Part shown: piece after piece, positions 1-11,462 of the stretch
How the letters are laid out: each line of letters starts with the position of its first letter
Position numbering within the stretch: position 1 is the stretch's first letter
Origin: Halichoerus grypus
Lineage: Eukaryota; Chordata; Mammalia; Carnivora; Phocidae
Length of the DNA stretch: 64,000 nt
Direction of reading: 5' to 3'
Assembly: GCF_964656455.1 (NCBI RefSeq)
Contig: NC_135717.1
Location: 18,122,775-18,186,774, forward strand
Notes under the pieces: model-generated
The model's input: the letters and a program-made list of their open reading frames with translations, nothing else
What the model was told of the DNA's origin: nothing
Databases searched by the model: none
Program-made: the position numbers and the translations under genes

Positions 1-799
1 AAAAAAAAAGAAAGGTGTTTGTTTAAACAACAGCTAAGAAATAGCACAGGAGGTTTGTGGAGGTGGCAAAAAAAAAAATGTGACTTCAGAAGGTTTGCAA
101 ATGGCTCAAGCACAGGGAAAATGGCGCCAGGGCTCTGGCCAGCACAGGTTTAAGAGCAGGAGGGGGACATGCTCAGGACCGCCAGGCCGAAGAGCAGCCC
201 TGTTGGCAGCGAGGCTGGGGTGGCTAAGCAGAATGGACTCTGCAGGCGGGGAGAACGGTGAAGGTCACTGCGTGCAGACCTCCTGGCCCGGCAAGGCAGC
301 AACCCCGGGAGCCACCTGTTGGGAGAGCAATGGGAAAGGACTTCCAGCAGAGCAATCCTGGGGGCCTCTGGGGGGCCCAGAGGAGAGGGAGTCCCAGAAT
401 CCAGGGCTCTGTGGGATTCTTGGGAGCTCAGGACGGAGGCTAGGGGCTTGTGTGGGGCCAGACTTGCACCAACCTCTCCACCATCCCCTCTTGGCTTTAC
501 AAAGGACGTGCGTGTGTTTCTCTATATACTTCCTGAAGCAGCTGCTCCCTGGCTGGCCTGAAATGCAGGACCCAAGGGATGACATCCAGGACCCGCTATG
601 TCCAATGGGACAAGACAGAGAATGGAGGGGGGCAAATGACCACAAGACTGGCTCCCTACGTGCTGAAAATCTGCTGCTGCTACTAAGAGTGACAACCAGC
701 ACCGACGGGGTTTGACCTCCGGAGTGCTCCGGCGCTGGCTCAGGTCCCTGGCCCACCCTGTCTCAGTCACCTCCCCAGCCATCCCAGGGGGCAGGTGGG

Positions 800-1455
800 A
801 GGCTGAATAATGGCCCGCCCAAAGACGGCCTACCACAAAGTCACAAGGCAGGGGGGAATCCCCAGTGCTCATCAGCTAACCTTAAACCAGCGAGATTATC
901 TTGGATTATCCCAGTGGATCCAGTGTAATCCACAAAGGTCCTTAAAAGTGGAAGAGGGTCAGAGTTTCAGTTTGGGATGATGAGGAAGTTCTGGAGATGG
1001 ATTATTGTGATGGTTACACAGTGCCGCGACTGTACTTAGTAACACCAAGCAGCGCTCTTAAACAACGGTGAAAATGGTAAAATACAGCAGGTGTACTTTA
1101 CCGAAATAAAACACACCCACACATGCGCAGAGGGAAGAGGGAGGCAGAAGGAGGGCCAGAGGGAGAGGGGACTCTGGGAGAAAGGCGCAGAGAGGCCCAA
1201 GGTTGCTGGCTCTGAAGGTGGAGGGAGGGGCCGTGAGCCAAGGAATGGGGAAACCTCTAGAAGCTGGAAAAGGTGAGAGAAATTTTCCCCTAGAGCCTCC
1301 AGAAGGATCACAGCCCTGCTGACACTCTGAGTTTAGCCCAGTGAGCCTCGCGTCCCACCTCTGGCCTGCAGAACCGTAAGATAATAAATGTATGCTGTTT
1401 TAAGTCACCGAGTTAGTCATCATTTGTTACAGCAGCAACAGAAAACTAATACATA
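800..1455 (+). mobile_element. MLT1-type LTR (ERVL-MaLR)
   Basis: Begins near 'GGCTGAATAATGGCCC' and runs through 'GATTATCTTGGATTATCC', 'GGGCCGTGAGCCAAGGAATG', 'CCTCCAGAAGGATCACAGCC' and the poly-A signal region 'TAAGATAATAAATGTATGC', ending near 'AACAGAAAACTAATACA'. This order is that of MLT1 LTRs. It is diverged and appears as a solitary LTR. Confidence 0.75.
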
Positions 1456-1659
1456 CTATTATAGAGTAGGGCTCTGAGTTTCAAGCTGTTTGTCTGAAGT
1501 CCCAGAGTTGAGATTTGACCAGGCCCGCCTGGCCTAGAGCTCTGCCCTGAACCACCTTCTCCCCATCTACCTCCCCCTCCTCTGCATAAGATGGCCCTCC
1601 TTGTTTGCAAGTCTACACAAGGATATTTTCTAGGGCACCAAAGGATCCAGACCCTTGCT

Positions 1660-2030
1660 GCTAGCCTAGAACCCTTGAGTCTTCATGGAAAGTGGCCTGG
1701 GATCACCTACCAGCCTCATCATGTACCACACTCCCCACATGCTCACTTGGCTCCAGCCACACTGGCCCTTTCCCTGTCCCTACCTACACCAAGCTCACTC
1801 CCTCTTTGAGCCCTTTGCGCTTGCTACTCCCTGCCCCTGGGATGCTGTTCCCACAGCTGCTTCTTCTTCATTCCTGTCCCAGCTTCACCATCAGCTCCTG
1901 AGAAGGCTTCTCTGACCACTCTAGCTCACAGGGTCCTTCTCTGACCCCCGTCCCCCAACCAGTATCCTGTTTTATAGTCTTCATGATATTTAAGACTCTT
2001 GGGGGTACCATTCTCTCCTCCCTGAATTCC
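1660..2030 (+). mobile_element. L2 LINE 3' fragment
   Basis: Shows the L2 order 'CTCCAGCCACACTGGCCC', 'TTTGCGCTTGCTACTCCCTG', 'CAGCTCCTGAGAAGGCTTC', 'CTGTTTTATAGTCTTCATGA'. The open frames overlapping it are incidental. Confidence 0.75.
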
Positions 2031-2204
2031 TTTTTTTTGAGTAAGCAAGCGAGCGATCGAGAGAGAGCATGCACATGAGCAGTGGGGGGGGAGGGGCAGG
2101 GGGAAGGGAGAGAATCTTAAGCAGGCTCCACACCCAGCATGGAGCCTGACTTGGGGTTCGATCTCACAACCCTGAGATCATGACCTGAGCCACCCAGGCG
2201 CCCC
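2031..2204 (-). mobile_element. Can-SINE, older subfamily
   Basis: Reads T-run, GA-rich stretch, 'AGAATCTTAAGCAGGCTCC', 'CCTGAGATCATGACCTGAGC' and ends 'CACCCAGGCGCCCC'. The 'AATCTTAAGCAGGCTCCAC' body marks the older Can-SINE type. Part of the tRNA-like head is deleted: the text between 'CCTGAGC' and 'CACCCAGG' is shortened. Confidence 0.9.
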
Positions 2205-2652
2205 TCCTTGCATTACCTTCTGCCCTTCTTTGTGTCACTCACGCACTGGCCCTCACTCACAGGGAGGACACAGGGGATGGGACGGGAGGTGGGGAGGTTG
2301 GGGAGGCTGGTGGCAGGAAGCCATCAAAGCGCAATCCAGCCACTCCCCTCCCTCCTCCGGCGGGGTTGCCCTCAGGGCACAAGGTCATCTGCCACCACAC
2401 TGATGCCATCAGTGGCCCAGCTCGGCCAGCATCTGGGGCCGGGGGTCTGCCTAGTTCAGAGGGGCAGCACCGAGTAGCCAGCAAGCTGGCTCTTCTCAGT
2501 TGGAAAGGCGAACATTTGCTCTCCTATCAGATTCCCAAGCCCATCTCTCATTTGTTTCAATTAGGAGGGAAGACGGAGTAGGGTGGTGTTACTTACTGGT
2601 TCCTCAAAGCCCAGCCACTACTTTGTAACTTGATCTGGTTTATGTACTCAGC

Positions 2653-2902
2653 CTAGTGATTAAGGGCCCAGGCTCTGGGCTCAGACTCCTGGCAAATTCA
2701 ATCCCACTCTGCCCCTCCCTAGCTGTGTGACCTTGGGCAAGTTATCTGCCCTCTCTGTTCCCTGGGGTCCCCAGCTATGAAGCAAGGACGTTTGACAGGG
2801 CTTGCTTTGGCGTTGTGGTAAGGATTATAGATGCTAAGCCCTCGGAGTAGCGCTTGGTACATGTTAGTAAGAATTCAGTAAATGTTGGCAATTGTTATTA
2901 TT
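2653..2902 (+). mobile_element. MIR SINE
   Basis: Contains the MIR core 'CTAGCTGTGTGACCTTGGGCAA' (first 20 bases diagnostic), the downstream 'GGTAAGGATTATAGATG' and the closing 'AGTAAGAATTCAGTAAATG' in correct order. Confidence 0.85.
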
Positions 2903-2914
2903 TATTTATTATTA

Positions 2915-3230
2915 TTTATTCAGCACGGTTCTGGGCCGTGGCAGAGCTCACAGGCCAGAGGGGGAGCAAGACAACCGGAATCCATGGCAAGACCAGTGCC
3001 ATGATGATGCTCTGGGTGCAGAGGAGGTACCGGCTGAGCTGGGAGGGCAAAGGAGGCTTCTTGCAGGAAGCCGCCCCTAAGCTGAGTCTTGAGGGGAAAG
3101 CAGGGAGCCAGGTTTCAGGGTTCAGAGTGGAGAGGAGAGGAGATGTGGGCACCTGGACAGAGGGAAGAGCCCAAGCGAAGGTCTGAAGGCGAGAGAACAC
3201 AGCGCGAGCACGTCTGAGGGACAAATGTTC
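2915..3230 (-). mobile_element. L2 LINE 3' fragment
   Basis: In reverse sense it shows 'GGAAGCCGCCCCTAAGCTGA', 'GTCTTGAGGGGAAAGCAGG' and 'GGACAGAGGGAAGAGCCCAA', the antisense reading of the L2 3' region. Confidence 0.65.
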
Positions 3231-3284
3231 TCTTCTCTGGGGGCACTGACCACCAGGTGTGCAGTTTCCAGGGCTGCCTGTTAT

Positions 3285-3657
3285 TATATCCCGCCCCACC
3301 CCCTTTCCCCCAAATTCGTATGTTCAAGTCTAATCCCCAGTACCTCAGAATGTGACTGTATTTGGAGACAGGGTCTCTAAAGAGGTAATTAGGGTAAAAG
3401 GAGTCAATTAGGGTGGGCACGAATCCAGTCTGCCAGGTGTCCTTGTGAGAAGAGGAGATTAGGACACACAGACCCACACAGATGGAAGACACCCAGGGAC
3501 AAGCCACGGAGAGAGGCCCAAGAAGAAAACAACCTGCTAACACCCCAACCTTGGACTTGCAGCCTCTGGAACTAGAAGGAAATACATTTCCGTTGCTGTT
3601 GAAGCTCCCCCCTAGTCTGTGGTACTTTGTTACACAGCCTGAGCAGACTAATACACT
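3285..3657 (+). mobile_element. MLT1-type LTR (ERVL-MaLR)
   Basis: Shows 'AATTCGTATGTTCAAGTC', 'GTGACTGTATTTGGAGACAG', 'GGTGTCCTTGTGAGAAGAGG', 'CAGCCTCTGGAACTAGAAG' and 'CAGCCTGAGCAGACTAATAC', the MaLR LTR signature from start to end. A nearly complete solitary LTR. Confidence 0.8.
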
Positions 3658-3949
3658 CAGCCTGATTTCAGACATTCCCTCATTTCTCTTCCCTTGGGCT
3701 CACTCAAGCTTCCCAGCTGGTTGGCCTCGATATTTGGTTCAGAAAGTATGGCACATGCCTCTTTGAGGAGGATGTGCTTGGAATGGAGAGGGAAGGGCAG
3801 GCAGAGACCAAGCCAACTCGGGACTGGGCATGGGGACTGTGGCAGGTTGGCCCCTCCCTGCCCCTCCTCAATTGCTTTCTTTACTCTCCTTTCCAGGGTC
3901 TTTTCTGGAAAACCTCCTCTAGCGGACAGCTGCTATTTCTGCCTGCCCA

Positions 3950-4085
3950 GCACGCTTTCCTCCTTCTTCAGATTCACCTCGATTTTTCCTTTGGAAACTA
4001 CTATCAGTCCACGTGGTTTGGGCGGCAATAACCACACTCAGAGCCTTATGGGCTGGTCCATGTCAATCAGAGCCACAGTGACAAG
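3950..4085 (+). repeat. Unassigned ancient repeat, short copy
   Basis: The text 'TTCACCTCGATTTTTCCTTT', 'GGAAACTACT', 'GTCCACGTGG' and 'CCATGTCAATCAGAGCCAC' parallels that at 53670-53800 ('CATCACCTCAATCTTCCCTT', 'GGAAACCACT', 'ATCCATGTGGC'). The two are diverged copies of one dispersed repeat that I cannot name with confidence. Confidence 0.5.
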
Positions 4086-4276
4086 TTCTGAGATGTGACC
4101 CAGTGTGGGTTCAAGAGCCAGGCCTGGGACCTTTGCTGGAGCTTTGAGGAAGAAAAATCCACTTTCTGATGGAGGCATAAAGCCAGTGTCTCAATTCTGT
4201 GTCTGTACGTGGAGAGCCCACCTGTGAATGGGTCTTGTACCAATGTCTTGTACCAAGACAAAGGAAGGCAGAGATG

Positions 4277-4325
4277 AGGGAGAAGGGAAGGAGAAGGGAA
4301 GGGGGAAGGAGGGGAGGGGAGAGTC
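4277..4325. repeat. Purine (GGGAAG)-rich tract
   Basis: About 50 bases of nearly pure purine made of GGGAAGG/GAGAAGG units on the plus strand, so polypyrimidine in KATNIP sense. Confidence 0.8.
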
Positions 4326-4660
4326 CTTGACAGCTCCTCAGTTATCCAAGCCAATATAGTCCCTTTTGCTTAAGCCATATGTATTAGCCAGTTGGCATGC
4401 AGATCCTGCTACACATCCTACAAGGCACAGGATAGACCCCCCAAACCATCCACCAGACACCTACCATCTGAAATTTCCGGGTCATCTGTAGGTCTTTGGA
4501 AGCCTTGGCTTCTCACAATCAGCAGAGACCTGACATATCTCCCTGGCCTGTGGGACGGTCTCCCCAAAGCTGAACCCCAAGCACTGCTAGAAATTCAAGT
4601 CCTGTTCTTAGACCCAGACACACCAAAGGCAAAGACATGCCCACATAAGACAGAACTCAC

Positions 4661-4928
4661 TCTTGGAAGCTGGGTTAAATTCCAGCACCACGAGGGGGTC
4701 TGGGCCCTGGGGAGGGTGCCCTTTCATCTCCTGGTCCTCGGGAACATCCTTCTGCACGGAGTCCCCACTGCAAAGAGGGGGGTCCTCTCTGGGGTGGCCC
4801 ACCGGCACCTGCTCCTCGGGCTCGGGCTCAGAGAGTACCTCTTCTTCGATAGAGTCATACTCATCACTGGAACAATCTCTTTGTTTCCTCTGTAGATTTA
4901 CACTAAGTTCCAGGCTTTTTCTTAGCTC
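4661..4928 (-). CDS. KATNIP: KATNIP coding exon, fifth recognised (most downstream in window)
   Basis: A 268-base exon that starts in phase 0 and ends with one base of a split codon. The acceptor is a long pyrimidine tract ending CTGACTTTTGGCAG; the donor is AAGA|gtgagt, a perfect GTGAGT core but with A rather than G at -1. It encodes ELRKSLELSVNLQRKQRDCS, then SDEYDSIEEEVLSEPEPEEQ, a Pro/Asp/Gly-rich linker, and finally DPLVVLEFNPASK. The acidic 'SDEYDSIEEE' and the closing 'VVLEFNPASK' fit KATNIP as I remember it. It joins directly to the 44-codon exon 23.3 kb upstream with no missing phase. An in-frame alternative acceptor lies 13 codons inside (exon would start at 4889). I see no further exon of this gene between it and base 1. 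Confidence 0.92.
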
Positions 4929-5054
4929 CTGCCAAAAGTCAGGAAGAGAAGCAAAAAATGAAATATGTTACTTTGAGAAAAACTCTTCTGAAAATAGATC
5001 ATTAGAACCAAGGAACTATTCCCGGCAAACGAACATTTACCAAGATCACCTCGA

Positions 5055-5160
5055 CACATGGGGTTGTCATCGCTTTGAAGATGAGAAAACAAAGACAGGG
5101 ACAAAGGAGCAACTCTCTAGCAGAGCGGTATTTATAGTATGAACTGTGGCCACACAACTG
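5055..5160 (-). mobile_element. MIR SINE fragment
   Basis: Antisense MIR text around 'CATCGCTTTGAAGATGAGAA' and 'AACAAAGACAGGGACAAAG', diverged. Confidence 0.5.
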
Positions 5161-5234
5161 GGATGTCACAGTGAGTGTGTGTGTTTGTGCGCGTCTGTGT
5201 GTTACAGATGTTTTGGTCTGGGGGCTCGTTTAAA

Positions 5235-5490
5235 CAGATCATGGGGTCCCACCACCCAGAGTTTCTGATTCAGGGGGTCCTGGACAAGGCTTGACAATGC
5301 GCACTTCTAATAAGGTGATGTTAATGCTGCTGGTCCAGGGACCCCACTCTGAATATGAAATCCCAAAGGCCTCCAAATGCCCTTGAAATTCCAGATGGTA
5401 CAATGTCTGGCAGATAGTTGTGGGGGGAAGCTGTCCTATGTATTGAAGGATGTTTAGAAGCACCTGAGATGTCATAAGATTTAGCACTTA
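5235..5490 (-). mobile_element. hAT-type MER5A-like fragment plus a second hAT scrap
   Basis: Bases 5240-5355 read as antisense MER5A ('CCACCCAGAGTTTCTGATTC', 'GCTGCTGGTCCAGGGACCCC'). Bases 5400-5490 ('AGTTGTGGGGGGAAGCTGTC', 'ATTGAAGGATGTTTAGAAGC') belong to another non-autonomous hAT family. Both are old and truncated. Confidence 0.65.
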
Positions 5491-5799
5491 ACCATAGCTG
5501 CTTGATAATTTTTTTTCAATCTGTGTTTCATCTCCATGAGATAGATTTACAATCTGAAGGACAGGCATTAAGATCTACACTTGGAGTGACCAGAAAATTA
5601 ATCACTGAAGCCAGGACACTTTTGAAAGGGAAAATGGGCACTAGTCTGTTTACCCTGGGACAAGAAAATGCCAACTGGACTATCTGGGCAAGCCCGTGTG
5701 TTTGGTCAGCCTAGCTATACTTCTCCCACAGCTCGTGCTGCCTTACACAGCTCTGAGAAATGAGAAGCAATCAATATCACTTGCTTGATATTGGTGGTT

Positions 5800-7032
5800 G
5801 ACCAGTAAACTTAACAGTTGCCATGCTGTCCGTGTCCTAACCCCTGGACCTTGTGAATCAGTGACAGCTCATGAAGAGCGGAGAGGCACTACAATACTTT
5901 GATCATTCTAGATAAATCGTCCTAAAAAAGACCTGATGGTAGAAATATGGATACCATAGGTGTTGGCCTGTGGGGGCTCAGGAAACAAGGAACATGTTAT
6001 GGAAACTAGAGAGGGGATCCCATGATATAGTGGCAGGAGCTTAGCTGGGCTGTGCCTACGGTTCTGTGACAAATGGAACTTGGAACTGAGATCTGATGAT
6101 TTGGGAAACCCTCAGCCGATCCAGTCGCAAAAGATGCTAACAAGCGGAGATTTGCGCTCAGAAGAGCGTGCTCTGGAGAGAAACCTGAGGCGTGGCTGGA
6201 CAACTTTTGCTAGTACTTGAGAAGGATCCAAAGTTTAGAGAATTCAACCACATGGAGGGTTCTCTGAAGACACTAGACCTGGGACTCATGGATCCTCTTC
6301 GACATCCCAGCAGACGCCAGGCACAGAGATAAGATTATTCAGGAAAGATCCGAGAAGGAACCTCTTGTCTAATGGAGGGAATCCAAGAGGTGTACATAGG
6401 AGACCACATGATTTTTGAGGATGTCAAAAGTTGCCTGCTTGCACCAGAAAGGAGAGAGGAAGGACAAAATAAAAGAAGGCTGTTGTCTTCCCCAAATTCT
6501 ACACTCAGGAAGCAGGATGGTACTCGGCTGCGATCACGTGCCACCCTCCATGAGAGAGGAAGGATGGCTCCAAGGGTGGGGCCGTGGGCCCAGAGGGCGG
6601 AGCCCTGCCACAGAGGATTACTCCAAGGCCTTGAAACCCAATGGGGTTTGCCCAGTTGGGATTTCAAAACTGCTTGGGTTTGGTGTCTCCCTTTTCCTTT
6701 AATTTTGTCCCTGATGTAATGGGAATGTCTGTCACAGTGACCCTGGGCCTGACCCACCATTGTACTTGGGAGCAGATAACTTGTCTTCTAGTTTCACGAG
6801 CCCGCAGATGGAGAGGCTTTTGCTCTCAGAGGAGTTCTACCTGGAGTCCTACCCAGACCTAATTCAGATGATGCAGATGATAAGATTTGGAAGTTTTGAG
6901 CAGGTGAGATACAGATGATATTCTGGACTTAATACCGTAACGGGTTGAGATATAGGGAAGCTTGGGATGGAATAGATGTGTTTTATATGTGGGATGGACA
7001 TGGATCTTTGGGAGCGGAGGGCAGATTGCTGT
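5800..7032 (+). mobile_element. ERVL-MaLR internal region remnant
   Basis: Ends with 'GGAAGTTTTGAGCAGGTGAG', 'TGGACTTAATACCG' and 'GGGATGGACATGGATC' immediately before an MLT1-type LTR, which is the order of a MaLR internal region and its 3' LTR. It has no open frame of retroviral size. The left end is uncertain and no 5' LTR was recognised. Confidence 0.6.
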
Positions 7033-7710
7033 TGGTGGAATGAATGGCCCCCAAAGATATCCACATTCTAAACCCTAGGACCTATGAATGTTACTGTACG
7101 TGCCAAAGGGTCTTTGCGGATGTGATTAAGGATCTTCAGATGGGAGAGATTAGCTTGGATTATCCAAGAGGGCCTAATGTGATCACCAGGGTCCTTGTAA
7201 GAGGGAGGCAGGAAGACGGGAGTCAGAGAGAGAAGATATAAAACCGGAAGCAGAGGTCAGGGAGGAGAAGAGATGCTACACTGCTGGCTTTGAAGGAGGA
7301 AAGAGCCACAAGCCAAGGAATGACAGCAGCTTCTAGAAGGTGGAAAAGAAAAGATGGATTCTCCTTTGGAGCCTTCCTAAGGAACACAGGGCTGCTGACA
7401 TCTTGATTTTAGACGAGTGGAACTGAACTTGGCTTTCCTTCTTTCTTTCTTTTTAAGATTTTATTTATTTATTTGTCAGAGAGAGAGAGAGAGAGAGAGC
7501 ACAAGCAGAGGGAGAAGCAGGCTCTCCACGGAGCAGGGAGCCCGATGCGGGGCTCGATCCCAGGACCCCGGGATCACGACCCGAGCCGAAGACAGTCGCT
7601 TCACTGACTGGGCCACCCGGGCGCCCCTGAACTTGGATTTCTGACCTCCAGAACTGTTAGAGAAGCCACTAAGTTGTAGGTTGTCACAGCAGCAAGGGGA
7701 CACTGTCTTT
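7033..7710 (+). mobile_element. MLT1-type 3' LTR, split by a Can-SINE
   Basis: Begins 'GGAATGAATGGCCCCCAAAG', continues through 'GGTCTTTGCGGATGTGATTA', 'CAAGCCAAGGAATGACAGC' and, after the SINE, 'CTGACCTCCAGAACTGTTAG' and 'AGCCACTAAGTTGT'. A complete MLT1 LTR order, interrupted at 7433-7626. Confidence 0.8.
7433..7626 (-). mobile_element. Can-SINE inserted in the MLT1 LTR
   Basis: Full-length antisense Can-SINE with 'AAGATTTTATTTATTTATTT' at one end and 'GGCCACCCGGGCGCCC' at the other. It is flanked by the direct repeat CTGAACTTGG (7423-7432 and 7627-7636), its TSD. Confidence 0.95.
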
Positions 7711-7999
7711 TCCAGCTCTTTCCCTCCCACCCTGCCTATGCCAAGTATCAGTGACACTGACCGAGTGAACAGAACGCTGCTGGGCACATGGGAGCTGCAT
7801 GCCAAGTATCTGCCGAATGATGAAACTGTGCCAGGGATCAGGTGGTGGCTGGAAGCAGGGGGGGACAGCACCCACGTGCCTTGGAGGTGGCGGCATCATT
7901 GGGGTGACCCCTTTGCAAGTTACTTAAGTCCTCTGATCTGTCTTTGGCACCCAAAAAAATGGGCTAACACACCCCTGCCTGATGGAATTGTTTTATTAA

Positions 8000-8190
8000 A
8001 GTAGTGCTCTGACCTGGGATGAGTTCGCCCCCCAGGGGACATTTGGCAATGACTTGGAGATGCTTTTGGTTACCACTAGCTGGGCGATTCCTTGCTGGGA
8101 GACTGTGGTCACTGTCCAGGAAATCCCGCTCAGTCCCAGGGCGCATGGTCATCCCTGCTGATGTCTACAGCAGAGTGGAGCCACCAACGA
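8000..8190 (-). mobile_element. hAT-type non-autonomous fragment
   Basis: 'CCCCCCAGGGGACATTTGGC' and 'AATGACTTGGAGATGCTTTT' match a common mammalian hAT MER family read in reverse. Terminal repeats are not preserved. Confidence 0.5.
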
Positions 8191-8639
8191 CAGAGTGGAT
8201 GCTTGACCCCATGGTCACCTGAGCAGACTCCCTCCAGCCTCTTTGTCCCCTCTGCCACGTTGCAACCCCACAGTTTCAGTGACTGGAGTTTTGGGGTCCC
8301 CCCCAGATTGGAGTGCCTACAGCTTTTGAGCTGGTCTGACTTGTCATCGTGATGAAGTGTCAGAATAGTGACAGGTGACCCTCGGCCACTGCTCCCTACT
8401 CCTTCTAGGTTGTCCACGCGTAAAAGAAAACTCCTTTGCATTCCGTGATGGTCCAACCGTTGGGGGAGGAGGTGATGAGGTGATGGCTGCCATCACTAAT
8501 TTATTCAGGCACGCAGGCGTGCTAAGGGCTGGGGTAATGGTGGGCAGTGAGATGGCGAAGCCTCAGATAATCGGGGCATAAAGAAAAAGAAATGGGCATT
8601 TCTGCTGTGGCCAGGACTGTGAAGGAAAGAGCCAGCCTG

Positions 8640-9065
8640 GATGATGCACAGAGGGTGAGTGGGCTGAGAAGCCCCTGTTGGAAGCCGGTCAGGGAAAGCT
8701 GGCTGATGAACAACCACCCGATGAGTGTCTGGGGCACGAGCATGTCAGGCAGGAGGAACAGCAGAGGCAAAGGCCAGGAGGCAGCCACGGCAGGAGGGCA
8801 GTGTGCACCAGAGGAGGGAGGGCGGGGAGCAGGGAGGGGTCACAGCAGGGCTTTAGAGGCCCCGAGGCAGAGTCTGGATTTTGATTTATGTGGCCACAAG
8901 AGGCCCCTGAAGGGTGCTAAGCAAAGGCACACTGTTATGTGACTTGTGGTTTGAAAGGGCGCTATGGCTCTGGGATCCCGAGTGAATTTCGAGAGGCAGG
9001 GCCAGGGTGGAGACAGGGCATGGGGGTGCAGCTATAGCGGGGGGGGGGGCAAGGTGGAGGGGGCA
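8640..9065 (-). mobile_element. L2 LINE 3' fragment
   Basis: Reverse-sense L2 text: 'GGAACAGCAGAGGCAAAGGC', 'CAGGGCTTTAGAGGCCC', 'GTCTGGATTTTGATTTATG'. The open frames here are incidental. Confidence 0.7.
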
Positions 9066-9139
9066 GCAGAAGGGGGGACAGGGGGTGCCTCTGGAGATGC
9101 ATCTGGGAGGCAGTGATGACGAATGACTGACTAGAAATG

Positions 9140-9605
9140 AACGGTGTATACACTCTTTGACCAAGTCCCTCTGAGAATTTGTCCTTCAGTCTTAATATAT
9201 GCAGATCGCTGAGGGATCACTGAAAATCGAGAATGTTCCAAATGTGCAACAAGAAGAGGTGGGTTAAATGCTCACTGAGCAGGCATCGACGGAGCCTCAA
9301 GGGGCCCTCATGGAGAAAACGAGGTAGATCTTGTGCACTTACTCAGAAAGGTAGCGGGATACACATTTAAGCAAAACAAGCCAGTCGAAGAATGTACACG
9401 TAGAATAAGTCCAATTTAAAAAATTAGTCTCTGTGCATGTATGCAGATATCCACATGAAAAGTCTGGAAAAATAGTTACCAACTATTAACAGTGTTCTCT
9501 CTGGGGGTTGCACGATGAGAACTTTCTTTTCTCCATTGTTTTACTTATTATTTTTTTAATGAGAAGCATGTTTCCAATTTTATAATTAGGAAAAATGATA
9601 CATTT
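9140..9605 (+). mobile_element. Old L1 (L1M-type) ORF2 end and 3' region
   Basis: Contains degraded text of the ORF2 C-terminal and 3' region: 'GGTGGGTTAAATGCTCACTG', 'ACGAGGTAGATCTTGTGCAC', 'AACAGTGTTCTCTCTGGGGG'. Strongly diverged. Confidence 0.65.
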
Positions 9606-10770
9606 ACATTTTTGTTTAAATCCTGTCCCTGACTCCTGCAAATAAGTAAATTCCCCACAGGAGTGGGAAGGACAGTGGGGTGCAGGGGCCCGGACAGCTA
9701 GCTATCTGAAAAGTAACTGATCTCCGTCCCTGGGACTCAGAAGGATGACTCAGAAAGCAGCAAGCAGCCACACCCCACACTGAGTCTGTCTGACTTTGTG
9801 TATCCAGTCAAGTGGTCCAGACTTACAAATAACAGGGCACTAATTCTAATGGGAAGAAACTCAGGGAATCCAGCAGCCCTGAGACCTTCTCCAGAAAAAA
9901 GCTCCCAGAACAAAATCTATGCAATGAAGGGTGAGGTCAAAATAAAGAGCACAGACTTGGAGAAGCTATGGTAAAAGGTCTGATGGTAAATGCAGAAGCC
10001 ACTTAGAGACCAAATAAATACAAGACAATTGTGCACACATGGGTTACAGGCCGGAATGCCATGTTCTCCCCCGAAGCCCTTAGTTTAGCTAACAAAAGCC
10101 AGAAGAGGGCAGGCAGCGTGGGTACACCCCGGCCTCATTTTCCATTTCCATTCAAATCCATCTTCGGTGGAAACACACAGTGTTGAAACACGGCAACTCT
10201 GACCTTGTAATTTTTTTCCCATAATTTATTAAACCGATGAGATATTTTTAAAAACTCTTCTTGTGATAAAAAAAAATCTGAATTTCAATAATTCCTCCTG
10301 TTTCCATTTGCTTTTGCTTCTGTTACGTTAACGCAAATTTCAAAGCCATAATTGTATTGACAAAACACACATGAAAAAGAAGCCTAGATTCTGCACGACT
10401 GGTATCTTCTTTAAAAAGGACAATAATACATTTGCTCACGCTGGCTGAGCAAACTTTAGGAACCTATGCTCTTATAATTCCTATGTGATCTAAAACCATC
10501 TGTTCCTGGGGCAAAGGGGAGATGGAGGAAGGAGCCACATTCTCTTGAGGAAGAAGTTCAAAACCTTTCCATCTGGAAGGATGAGGACCTTGGACTGGTC
10601 GCTTTGGAAGCCAACCTACCCATGCTTCAAAGGGATACCATGCAGGGGGATCTACCGGTTGCTCTGAAGCTGTCATCCAGAAATTTCTCTGTGAAAACTG
10701 ACTTTAGAGCTTTGCTTTACAACCTGGTCATATGTGCTTTCAGTGTTCAGTGTTTAAAATGTTAAGTTCT

Positions 10771-10966
10771 GGGACGCCTGGGTGACTCAGTCGGTTAAGC
10801 GTCTGCCTTCAGCTCAGGTCATGATCCCAGGGTCCTGGGATGGAGCCCCGCATCATCGGGCTCCTTGCTCAGCAGGGAGCCTGCTTCTCCCTCTCCTGCT
10901 CCTGCGGCTTGTGCTCTTTCTCTCTCTCTAACAAATAAATAAATCAAATCTTCTAAAAAAATAAAA
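10771..10966 (+). mobile_element. Can-SINE
   Basis: Complete sense copy from 'GGGACGCCTGGGTGACTCAG' to the A-rich tail. Flanking AAAATGTTAAGTTC and AAAATGTTAGGCTC form a slightly diverged TSD. Confidence 0.95.
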
Positions 10967-11244
10967 TAAAATGTTAGGCTCATGCCCTTGCAACAGAAAG
11001 CCTTCTGCTCAGAGGCCAGGCAGGTGGAGAACAAATCAGCCCCCCTCGCTGGAGAGCCAGGGAGGAGGTGGAGGGAGGAACAGACGCTCGGACCACCTGC
11101 TAAAAGGCAGCAGGGGTTTGAGGGTCAGCTGATTAGTGCCTTACAGGCCTGATCTGTCTCCTGCTGGGCTAGGGAGAGACGGAACTGGGGGCCATGAAAA
11201 CACAAAATGTTTGCAATAATAGTAACAATATCACATCCATAATA

Positions 11245-11462
11245 GCACCAGCTACCAATTACAAAGCTTTGCTACATATGGGGCACCGAGCTTAGTAACC
11301 TCTCCACCCATCTTATCTCAATGCAGCCTCCCACCATCCCGGTGGGTGTCCTTGTCTTATAGGCTCAGGGCACCTAAGGACACGCACAAGGTCACGCAGC
11401 TAGCAACGGCAGAGCCAGTTTGGACGAATGACTGACTCCAAAGTCCAGGCTCCTCACCACAT
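11245..11462 (-). mobile_element. MIR SINE
   Basis: Antisense MIR: 'CTTATCTCAATGCAGCCTCC', 'CACAAGGTCACGCAGCTAGC' and 'CCAAAGTCCAGGCTCCTCAC' in the expected order. Confidence 0.8.

Larger units (their letters stand above)
1..4660 (-). other. KATNIP: Downstream intron of KATNIP, partial
   Basis: Follows the donor at 4660 and runs out of the window at base 1. It holds MLT1-type LTRs (800-1455 and 3285-3657), L2 (1660-2030 and 2915-3230), MIR (2653-2902) and one Can-SINE (2031-2204). Bases 1-800, 1456-1660, 2205-2650, 3660-3940 and 4090-4660 show no exon; the poly-A at bases 1-9 may be the tail of a repeat outside the window. Confidence 0.65.

Noticed and set aside
7417..7644. Open frame through 7417-7644 with a hydrophobic start
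   Set aside because: It is translation of an antisense Can-SINE; the same peptide pattern recurs at every antisense copy.
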